A stretch of DNA of 34,495 bases, taken from positions 1 to 34,495 of the forward strand of contig CAZGHF010000006.1 of NCBI GenBank assembly GCA_964525595.1, given 5' to 3'. A program made the position numbers and the translations under genes. The notes under the pieces are model-generated. The model ran no database searches and was not told where the DNA came from. It saw only the letters and a program-made list of their open reading frames with translations. The stretch is from CAZGHF01 sp964525595. GTDB taxonomy: Bacteria; Patescibacteriota; Minisyncoccia; UBA6257; GWB1-50-10. Below are positions 22,508 to 28,408 of the stretch, in pieces (position 1 is the first letter of the stretch; the number at the start of each line of letters is the position of its first letter).

Positions 22508-23413
22508 ATGAATATGAAAAAGAAAATTGCATTCATATTAATACTTCCAGTCGCTTATCTCTTAATAAGCGCGCCGGCCAGCGCGGAAACACTTGAATCA
22601 ACCCTTGAGGGAGTAAAAGACCAGGTTGAAGATTTAGTAATAGCCAAAGACGAAGAAAGTGTAAGCGAGTTGGGGCGGCGTATTGAAACCTTTAAAAAGG
22701 TTTTTGAGTTTTCCATTTTTGAAGCAAAAGACCTGAAAATAAAACTCCTGGGACTTGATGATTTAAGCGAGGAAGAAAGTGTCTGGCGCGAGAGCATGGT
22801 TAAAAAATTAAACAATTTTCTTACTTACTACGAAGAGCAAAAAGTGGGTATCGAAGACACTACGGAAATTAACCTGGAGGAAATTAAAGCGCTGGCTTCT
22901 GATTTCAAAAAATGGCGGGATGAAACTTATATTCCTGTTGCAGAACGGGTAAATGAGTTTCTCCTAATCCATCAAGAAGAGAAAGCTATCGGAGTGGCTC
23001 TGCGCAGATGGACCAGGATTAACGAGGACATAAAAAAACTGGAGAAGGCAAAAATTAAAGGTGTTGGGGAGTTGAGAGAACTTCTTGACAATGCCGGTAG
23101 TTTAATAAGCGAGGGAGAAAGCTTAAATGAAGAAGCGGGAGCTATATTCCAGAAGAATTATATTTTAACCTCAACATCCACCGCGACCTCAACCGCGAGT
23201 TCCACTATTCCGGAAGGTTCGCTTGTCATTAATGCAACAACGAGTTCCTCACAATTAGAATCTGCAACAAGCACCGAGGAGAGCGCAACAAGCACTCTCC
23301 CTATTTCCCATCCGTCAATAAAAGGTCTGGTAGAGGACTCTCTGATGAAAATCAAGGGAGCCTACCAGGTCTTTATTGAAATGAGCAATTTGGTGAGGGA
23401 GTTGCTCAATTAA
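22508..23413 (+). CDS. Secreted or anchored coiled-coil protein of the sigma operon (unknown family)
   Basis: This 301-residue protein starts with a signal peptide (MNMKKK, hydrophobic core, likely cleavage after PASA at about residue 26). Residues 30-215 are mainly charged helix with a coiled-coil character. Residues about 218-265 form a low-complexity linker rich in Ser, Thr and Ala (for example STSTATSTASSTIP), and a short amphipathic helix ends the protein. Parts resemble proteins that commonly follow ECF sigma genes in this group. It lies 4 bp after the putative anti-sigma gene and could be the sensor or a target of the pathway. The function is unknown. Confidence 0.75.
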   Translation: MNMKKKIAFILILPVAYLLISAPASAETLESTLEGVKDQVEDLVIAKDEESVSELGRRIETFKKVFEFSIFEAKDLKIKLLGLDDLSEEESVWRESMVKKLNNFLTYYEEQKVGIEDTTEINLEEIKALASDFKKWRDETYIPVAERVNEFLLIHQEEKAIGVALRRWTRINEDIKKLEKAKIKGVGELRELLDNAGSLISEGESLNEEAGAIFQKNYILTSTSTATSTASSTIPEGSLVINATTSSSQLESATSTEESATSTLPISHPSIKGLVEDSLMKIKGAYQVFIEMSNLVRELLN

Positions 23414-23414
23414 C

Positions 23415-23432
23415 CCTGCCTGCGCAGTCAGG
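23415..23432. repeat. Spacer copy of the CCTGCCTGCGCAGGCAGG palindrome
   Basis: This sequence (CCTGCCTGCGCAGTCAGG) differs by one base from the core of the palindrome at 18532-18553, and the next two bases (CC) also match. It begins 2 bp after the stop codon of the preceding gene. Confidence 0.7.
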
Positions 23433-23448
23433 CCGAGAGGGTAAATAA

Positions 23449-23490
23449 AAACCAAAAACCCACCCCGATTTGGAGGTGGGTTTTTGGTTT
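23449..23490. terminator. Bidirectional intrinsic terminator
   Basis: A perfect 16-bp stem (AAACCAAAAACCCACC with GGTGGGTTTTTGGTTT, loop of 10) has T-rich tracts on both strands. It ends the sigma operon on the plus strand and the HU gene on the minus strand. Confidence 0.92.
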
Positions 23491-23516
23491 GTTTCTCAAG
23501 AGACGAAAATTTTAAG

Positions 23517-23792
23517 CTACGCTACGGCTTCTTTAAGAATTTTACCGGCTTTAAATTTTGGCCTGGTTGCAGCTGCAATCTGGATTCTTTCACCAGTTTT
23601 AGGGTTTACACCCATTCTTGCCGCTCTTTTTACGACCCGAAAGGTACCGAAGCCGGTGATCGCCACCTCTTCGCCGCGACCGAGCGTTTTCATAATCGTG
23701 TCAAAAACAGCTTCAACCACTTCAGCCGCCTGTTTTTTCGTTTCAATACCGGCAGCATTCATCACTGCCTCTACGAGATCGCTTTTCCTCAT
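23517..23792 (-). CDS. hup: HU-family DNA-binding protein
   Basis: This 91-residue protein is the standard length for HU, a dimeric histone-like protein that bends and compacts DNA. It matches throughout: MRKSDLVEAVMNAAGI, then EEVAITGFGTFRVVKRAAR, the DNA-binding arm GVNPKTGERIQIAAATRPKFKAGK, and the closing helix. It stands alone with its own terminator 27 bp downstream. TAAAAT lies 10 nt before the ATG, so the leader is very short and has no Shine-Dalgarno. Confidence 0.96.
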   Translation of the reverse strand: MRKSDLVEAVMNAAGIETKKQAAEVVEAVFDTIMKTLGRGEEVAITGFGTFRVVKRAARMGVNPKTGERIQIAAATRPKFKAGKILKEAVA

Positions 23793-23884
23793 AATTTCAG
23801 AGATTTTAGATTTTTTTGTGGTACATCGACCTTTTGGGTTTTATATCAAAACTCTAATTATTATAGCAAATTAGCGGTTTTTCA

Positions 23885-25414
23885 CTACCGGGCGTATTCC
23901 ACAGCCTTAACCTCTCGAATAACGGTTACTTTTATCTCTCCCGGATAGTTTACGTCCGATTTTATCTTTCCGGCAACTTGCTTGGCAAGCTGAAGGGCTC
24001 CAAAATCGTCAATTTTCTCGGGAGTAACAAAAACCCTTACTTCCCGACCGGCCGAGACCGCATAAGCTTCCCGAACGCCCGAGAAAGTTTTAACCACTTT
24101 TTCAATGTCCTCCAGCCGCTTCAAGTATTTTTCAAGAGTGTCACGCCGAGCACCTGGTCGAGCCGCCGAGATTGCATCAGCAGCCGCTACTATGTAGGAT
24201 TCCGGTGTTTGAAAAGGATATTCTTCGTGGTGAGGCTCCATCGCTTTTATAACATCAGAGGCGATACTGTACTTTCGAAGAATTTTCCGACCGAGTTCAA
24301 CATGAGTTCCTTCTACCTCATGGTCAATCGCCTTACCGATATCGTGAAGAAGGGCTCCCTTCTTTGCCACTTCAATGTTTAACTTCAACTCAGCCGCCAT
24401 CATCCCAGAGATGTGAGCCATCTCAATGGAATGAGAAAGCACGTTCTGGCCATAACTGGTACGGTAGTTTAGGCGACCAAGGAGTTTTAATATTTCTTTT
24501 GGTAAATCAAGGATACCCACTTCGTAGGCAGCTTCTTCACCGATACGCTCTATTCTCTCATCTAGTTCTTCTCTCGCCTCTTCAACCTTTTCCTCAATTT
24601 TTGCCGGCTGGATTCGGCCATCAGCGATTAACTTTTCAAGAGCAAGTTTTGCCACCTCGCGCCGGAGCGGGTCGAACGAGGAAAGAAGTAAACTCTCCGG
24701 TGTTTCGTCAATTATTACCTCAACGCCGGTCATTCTTTCGAAGGCTCGAATATTTCTCCCTTCCCGACCGATTATTTTCCCTTTTATGTCTTCATTCGGA
24801 AGATGGACGATACTTGTGGTAACGTCAGCAATATGATTCCTTGAATAACGCTGAATGCTCGAAGTGATAATATCGAGCGCTTTTGCCTCAACCGCTTCTT
24901 TCTTTTCTTGTTCAAATCTCGTAAGAATCTCAACCATTTCCTCGTCATGAGATTTCTCTATCTCTTCAAAAAGGCGCTTCTTTGCTTCTTCACGGGAAAG
25001 CCCGGAAACCTTTTCTAATTTATCTCTTATCTCTTCTTCGAGTTTTTTTGTTCTCTCTTCTTTTTCTTCAAGTAAGGATTTTTCTTTCTTTAGCGCCTCC
25101 CCTCTGGATTCAACGTCAGTCCGTTGTTTCTCCAGGGAATCTTCCTTACGCAAAAGGCGCTCTTCAAGACGACGGAGCTCCTGCTTCCGCTCTTTCTCTT
25201 CTTTCTGAGCTTCGGTTAAGATTGAAGCGGCTTTGTCCTTAGCCGTTAAAACGACTTCTTTAGCTTCTTGCTCCGAGGAGGAAAGTTTTTCTCGAATTTT
25301 ACTCTCTAGCGAAGATATCCTGCCGAGAGCCACTTGACGCCTGATAAAGTATCCGATTACAAGACCAACCGCAACGAGGCCGAGAGCCACCGGCAAACTG
25401 GTTTCTAAAATCAT
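23885..25414 (-). CDS. rny: Ribonuclease Y
   Basis: This 509-residue membrane-anchored endoribonuclease starts mRNA decay. An N-terminal membrane segment (about 5-25) is followed by a long charged coiled coil (about 35-185), a KH domain with GREGRN at 216-221, and an HD domain with LLHDIGKAIDHE (His357-Asp358). The layout and length match the family (about 510-520). The C-terminal RNase Y domain ends with IKVTVIREVKAVEYAR. RNase J is also encoded in this window, so the organism uses the RNase Y/RNase J decay system and not RNase E. It is monocistronic. Confidence 0.96.
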   Translation of the reverse strand: MILETSLPVALGLVAVGLVIGYFIRRQVALGRISSLESKIREKLSSSEQEAKEVVLTAKDKAASILTEAQKEEKERKQELRRLEERLLRKEDSLEKQRTDVESRGEALKKEKSLLEEKEERTKKLEEEIRDKLEKVSGLSREEAKKRLFEEIEKSHDEEMVEILTRFEQEKKEAVEAKALDIITSSIQRYSRNHIADVTTSIVHLPNEDIKGKIIGREGRNIRAFERMTGVEVIIDETPESLLLSSFDPLRREVAKLALEKLIADGRIQPAKIEEKVEEAREELDERIERIGEEAAYEVGILDLPKEILKLLGRLNYRTSYGQNVLSHSIEMAHISGMMAAELKLNIEVAKKGALLHDIGKAIDHEVEGTHVELGRKILRKYSIASDVIKAMEPHHEEYPFQTPESYIVAAADAISAARPGARRDTLEKYLKRLEDIEKVVKTFSGVREAYAVSAGREVRVFVTPEKIDDFGALQLAKQVAGKIKSDVNYPGEIKVTVIREVKAVEYAR

Positions 25415-25535
25415 AGAAGTATGTAAGTTTAATGTTCATCGACTTTTTTAACAATTTAGTTACTTATATTATGGGGCTGATTTTTCAGAATGTCAACCCG
25501 AAAACGGGCGCATAGCACCGACCGCAATATTAATT

Positions 25536-25541
25536 TACAAT
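25536..25541 (+). promoter_or_regulatory. Predicted -10 element 6 nt from the gpmI start codon
   Basis: TACAAT is followed by TAAGGC and then the ATG at 25548, so the transcript would begin at the start codon. The -35 region is not recognisable. Confidence 0.45.
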
Positions 25542-25547
25542 TAAGGC

Positions 25548-27101
25548 ATGCAACGAACTTTCATCCTTGCTATTTTGGACGGCTGGGGGCTGGGCGAATT
25601 CAACGAGTCAAACCCTATCTACAGTGCAAATTTAGAGACCATAAAAGAGCTTGAGGCAAAATTCCCGAAAGGCGCACTCCAAGCCTCGGGCATCGCCGTC
25701 GGTCTACCTTGGGAAGAAGAAGGGAGCAGCGAAGTAGGACACCTCACTTTAGGAGGCGGGAGGATTCTTTATCAATATTTCCCGAAAATATCAAAGACCA
25801 TAGAAAACAGGTCTTTTTTTGAAATACCACCGCTGAAACAAGCTTTTTTGCACGCAAAAAAGAACGATTCTTCTCTTCACCTTATTGGCCTTCTTACCCA
25901 AGGCAACATTCACGCTTCCTTCAATCATTTGACTGCTCTCATCGAAATGGCGGCAAAAGAAAAAATTCGGAATCTTTATCTCCATTTATTTTCCGACGGG
26001 CGCGACAGCAAACCTCGTTCAGTTCTTTCCCTCCTGGAAAACCTTAAGGACGTTTTGGAGAAAAACAAGGTCGGGCGGGTCGCAAGCATAACCGGCCGCT
26101 ATTTTGGGATGGATCGAGACGGCCACTGGGAGAGAACCGAGAAGGCTTACCAAGTCATCATCGGCAAAGACCCAAATCTGAAAAGCTTGGATGAAGCATT
26201 AAATAAAATCTACAAAAGAAAACTAAACGACGAATATCTTGAGCCGACCATCATTGAACTACATCCTGTGGAGGAAAACGACGCGGTCATATTCTTCAAT
26301 TTCCGGGAAGACAGAATGCGGCAAATTTCCGAGCCGTTCCTTAACCCGAAATTCGATAAATTCCCGACTAAGCCATTGGGGAACGTTTTTACGGTTACAA
26401 TGACTGAATATACGGAGGGTCAGAAAATCCCTTTTGCTTTTCCAAGGAACAAGATTAAAAACCCCCTTGGAAAAGTAATTGCTGACAAGGGTCTTACCCA
26501 GCTCCGGATTGCCGAAACTGAAAAATATGCCCACATTACCTATTTTTTCAACGGTTTGCGGGAGAAGCCCTTCCCTAACGAATTCCGCGTTTTAATCCCT
26601 TCGAAACCAAGTCTTCGGCAGGAAGAAGATCCGGAGATGATGGCGCGTGAGATAACTAACCGGGCAATCATCGCCATTAAAGAAGGGGGGTTTGACTTCA
26701 TTCTAATGAATTATGCCAACTCCGATATGGTCGCCCATACCGGAAGCTACAGCGCCACACTTGAAGCTGTAAAGATAGTTGATCGCGAACTAAAACGATT
26801 GGTGAACGAGGTGCTCTCCGGTAATCATGTCCTTCTTATTACCTCTGACCACGGCAATGCCGAATCAGTTCTAAATATCCAAACCGGTGAGCAGGAAACT
26901 TCCCACGACCCAAGTCCCGTACCAATTTATTTGGTGGCTAAGGAATTTGAAAAACCTTTTTCGATATCAACAACCATGCCCCAAAAACTGCCGGTTATCG
27001 GCATTCTCTCTGACGTTGCCCCCACCATTCTTGAACTTATGAACATTCCCAAACCGGAAGATATGACCGGAGAGAGCCTGCTTAGCCAGCTAACCCGATA
27101 A
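25548..27101 (+). CDS. gpmI: 2,3-bisphosphoglycerate-independent phosphoglycerate mutase
   Basis: This 517-residue manganese enzyme interconverts 3- and 2-phosphoglycerate in glycolysis. It shows ILAILDGWGLG with the metal-binding aspartate, the catalytic serine in SSEVGH (Ser61), DGRDSKPRS, the block GRYFGMDRDGHWERTEKAY, FNFREDRMRQ, and near the C-terminus the metal sites NYANSDMVAHTG and SDHGNAE. The residue before the catalytic serine is Ser where most members have Asn, and the preceding loop reads GLPWEEEGS instead of the usual GLPDGQMGN. Length is normal. It is preceded by a TACAAT 6 nt from its ATG, and followed by the non-coding RNA locus. Confidence 0.96.
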   Translation: MQRTFILAILDGWGLGEFNESNPIYSANLETIKELEAKFPKGALQASGIAVGLPWEEEGSSEVGHLTLGGGRILYQYFPKISKTIENRSFFEIPPLKQAFLHAKKNDSSLHLIGLLTQGNIHASFNHLTALIEMAAKEKIRNLYLHLFSDGRDSKPRSVLSLLENLKDVLEKNKVGRVASITGRYFGMDRDGHWERTEKAYQVIIGKDPNLKSLDEALNKIYKRKLNDEYLEPTIIELHPVEENDAVIFFNFREDRMRQISEPFLNPKFDKFPTKPLGNVFTVTMTEYTEGQKIPFAFPRNKIKNPLGKVIADKGLTQLRIAETEKYAHITYFFNGLREKPFPNEFRVLIPSKPSLRQEEDPEMMAREITNRAIIAIKEGGFDFILMNYANSDMVAHTGSYSATLEAVKIVDRELKRLVNEVLSGNHVLLITSDHGNAESVLNIQTGEQETSHDPSPVPIYLVAKEFEKPFSISTTMPQKLPVIGILSDVAPTILELMNIPKPEDMTGESLLSQLTR

Positions 27102-27126
27102 TCCCCAGCTTATACCCGGTTTATAC

Positions 27127-27154
27127 TTGAATTTTCAGGGAAGAAGTCTATACT
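27127..27154 (+). promoter_or_regulatory. Upstream promoter of the non-coding RNA locus
   Basis: TTGAAT (27127-27132) and TATACT (27149-27154) are separated by 16 bp. Transcription would start near 27161 and give a leader of about 56 nt before the first RNA domain. The leader contains a 6-bp hairpin (CGAGGA at 27190-27195 with TCCTCG at 27200-27205). Confidence 0.5.
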
Positions 27155-27208
27155 AAGCATTACCTTTAGTTGGTTAGAACCTTGAAATACGAGGATTAGT
27201 CCTCGACC

Positions 27209-27214
27209 TATAAT
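27209..27214 (+). promoter_or_regulatory. Perfect -10 element immediately before the first RNA domain
   Basis: TATAAT ends 2 bp before the first base of the closing stem at 27217, so transcription from it would begin within the first bases of the stem. TTGAAA at 27182-27187 is 21 bp upstream, too far for a normal -35, so the -35 is uncertain. Confidence 0.5.
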
Positions 27215-27216
27215 TC

Positions 27217-27353
27217 GTGCTGTGAGCGACCGCGCGAGAGCAAAAACCGCAAACTCCCGAGACATCTATCGGGATACCCAGGAAAACCCACGACGGGATT
27301 GGTCACCCCAAGGGTGATCCTGGAAGGTTAGTCCCTCGGTCAGCTCACAGCAC
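27217..27353 (+). ncRNA. Structured RNA domain 1 (unrecognised family, homologous to domain 3)
   Basis: This 137-nt segment is closed by GTGCTGTGAGC (27217-27227) pairing with GCTCACAGCAC (27343-27353), then GACCG (27228-27232) with CGGTC (27337-27341) and one bulged A. Inside, CCAGGA (27278-27283) pairs with TCCTGG (27318-27323) and encloses two small hairpins. The right internal loop reads AAGGTTAGTCCCT; the left contains AAACCGC, then an extra hairpin (CCCGA 27256-27260, TCGGG 27269-27273), then GATAC. The internal-loop sequences recur in domain 3, while the closing stems differ in sequence but remain paired. This is the pattern expected of a conserved structured RNA. It matches no RNA family that I recognise. 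Confidence 0.75.
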
Positions 27354-27360
27354 TTCTTAC

Positions 27361-27442
27361 GCCGGCGGAGCGCACCGAATCAGGCCCACAACGGCGATGG
27401 TCGTTCGGGTCAAGGAAAGTGTGTTCGGTATTGCTCCCCGGC
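27361..27442 (+). ncRNA. Structured RNA domain 2 between the two homologous domains
   Basis: This 82-nt segment folds on GCCGG (27361-27365)/CCGGC (27438-27442), GGAGC (27367-27371)/GCTCC (27433-27437) and ACCGAA (27374-27379)/TTCGGT (27424-27429). An inner region can form AACG/CGTT. Its loop sequences do not resemble domains 1 and 3. It is probably part of the same transcript. Confidence 0.6.
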
Positions 27443-27452
27443 ATTAATCTAT

Positions 27453-27567
27453 GCTGGTGAGTAACCGAGTAAACCGCGATACCCAGAGGGATAGGATTTG
27501 CCTCGCCTTGGCGGGAGGGAGGCAAAATCTCTGGAAGGTTAGTTAGTCCCTCGGTTACTTACCGGCA
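27453..27567 (+). ncRNA. Structured RNA domain 3 (homologous to domain 1)
   Basis: This segment of about 115 nt has a continuous 17-bp closing stem, with left arm 27453-27469 (starting GCTGGTGAG) and right arm 27550-27566 (ending TTACCGGC), including two G-U pairs. A 13-nt left loop (TAAACCGCGATAC) faces a 15-nt right loop (AAGGTTAGTTAGTCC). An inner stem follows, CCAGAG (27483-27488)/CTCTGG (27529-27534), and then a hairpin with arms near GATTTGCCTC and GAGGCAAAATC. The shape, a long stem with a large symmetric bubble and terminal stem, resembles 6S RNA in outline only. It is followed 11 nt later by a terminator. Confidence 0.75.
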
Positions 27568-27577
27568 GTTCAGCACG

Positions 27578-27614
27578 GCGCCCCGGCTTTCACGAGTACG
27601 GGGCGCTTTCATTT
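27578..27614 (+). terminator. Intrinsic terminator of the non-coding RNA locus
   Basis: GCGCCCCG (27578-27585) pairs perfectly with CGGGGCGC (27599-27606), followed by TTTCATTT. The orientation supports plus-strand transcription of the three RNA domains. Confidence 0.75.
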
Positions 27615-27793
27615 AAAGGACTTGTTCTAAATTTTCAAGTCCGGAAGACGCAGAAAATTTAGCCAGCAAGCCTTTATCCTGAGTGGAACGTAAGGATTAC
27701 ATTATTTAATGTATGGTGACTCTTCAATAAATTTCAGAGTACTTAAGTTTATGATAAAATTTAACTAAGTTTAAATTTTAATAAACTTGGTAC
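27615..27793. other. AT-rich spacer before the holin-like gene
   Basis: No gene is visible. It holds a hairpin (GGACTTG with CAAGTCC near 27618-27643), a small ACATT/AATGT hairpin, and AT-rich sequence ending in TAAACT (27782-27787) exactly 6 nt before the ATG at 27794. Confidence 0.5.
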
Positions 27794-28162
27794 ATGAAAT
27801 CCTTGGGCAGTCTTATCTTCCACATATTCTCAAACGCCATCGCCATCCTGGCGGCGGCCTATTTTATAACCGGTTTTATTTTTACCGGTGATTTTATCGC
27901 TCTCCTTATCGCGGCGGCAATCCTTACTGCCATAAACCTTATCCTCCGCCCCATTTTAAAACTAATTCTCGGACCTATCATAATTATCACTTTTGGCCTT
28001 TTTATTATCGTTTTAAACGCCGTAACTCTCTATTTTCTTGACTTCCTGAGCGGCCCCCTTATAATAGAGGGGTTACTTCCACTCCTATTTGCTACTTTGC
28101 TTTTTAGTGTCGTAAACGGCATAATCAGCTTTTCTGCGAAATCAACGCGGAAAAAACTATAG
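27794..28162 (+). CDS. Holin-like membrane protein (PF04020 type)
   Basis: This 122-residue protein has four membrane segments and the pattern of the 'phage holin family 4 / PF04020' proteins, which are ordinary chromosomal genes in many bacteria despite the name (FSNAIAILAAAYFITGF, then AAAILTAINLILRPILKLILGPI with the conserved N-LRP, and GLFIIVLNAVTLYFLDF). No other phage genes are near, so it is not evidence of a prophage. Function is unknown. It is the first gene of a short operon with secG, 15 bp downstream. Confidence 0.85.
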   Translation: MKSLGSLIFHIFSNAIAILAAAYFITGFIFTGDFIALLIAAAILTAINLILRPILKLILGPIIIITFGLFIIVLNAVTLYFLDFLSGPLIIEGLLPLLFATLLFSVVNGIISFSAKSTRKKL

Positions 28163-28177
28163 TATAGAGGTTAAAGA

Positions 28178-28390
28178 ATGTTAATTATTGCTCAAGTTGT
28201 CGTATCAATAGTGCTTATCATCCTCGTTCTCCTTCAGGAGCGCGGCGGCGGAATGGGCGCCATTTTCGGCGGCGGTGCCGGTGCACCTTACCAAACCCGG
28301 CGGGGACTCGAGAAAGGAATTTTTTGGGGTACGATAGTTTCAGCCGCAGCCTTCGCAATTCTTGCAATTGTAAATCTTTTCATTGTTTAA
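28178..28390 (+). CDS. secG: Protein translocase subunit SecG
   Basis: This 70-residue protein has the SecG layout of two membrane segments joined by a glycine-rich loop. The family motif LVLLQERGGGMGAIFGGG is clear in spaced form, with the conserved LLQ and the GG-rich stretch. It supports SecYEG in exporting proteins, such as the large surface protein in this window. A GAGG lies 8 nt before the ATG, so this gene uses a Shine-Dalgarno site, as expected inside an operon. Confidence 0.93.
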   Translation: MLIIAQVVVSIVLIILVLLQERGGGMGAIFGGGAGAPYQTRRGLEKGIFWGTIVSAAAFAILAIVNLFIV

Positions 28391-28408
28391 ATTTAAGATG
28401 AGTTCTGA

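Noticed and set aside
27340..27525. Minus-strand ORF of 61 codons over the non-coding locus
   Set aside because: It is short, has no family resemblance, and lies across stems that explain the sequence better.
27217..27567. Non-coding locus as RNase P RNA or tmRNA
   Set aside because: A few short strings (GGAAAACCCACGACGGG, AAACCGC) recall RNase P RNA, but the order is different, the conserved GAGGAAAGTC and ACAGA motifs are missing, and the 5' and 3' ends of the locus do not pair. No tRNA-like ends are present for tmRNA.
27794..28162. Prophage remnant because of a holin-like gene
   Set aside because: PF04020-type proteins are common chromosomal genes, and no other phage gene, integrase or attachment site is visible.
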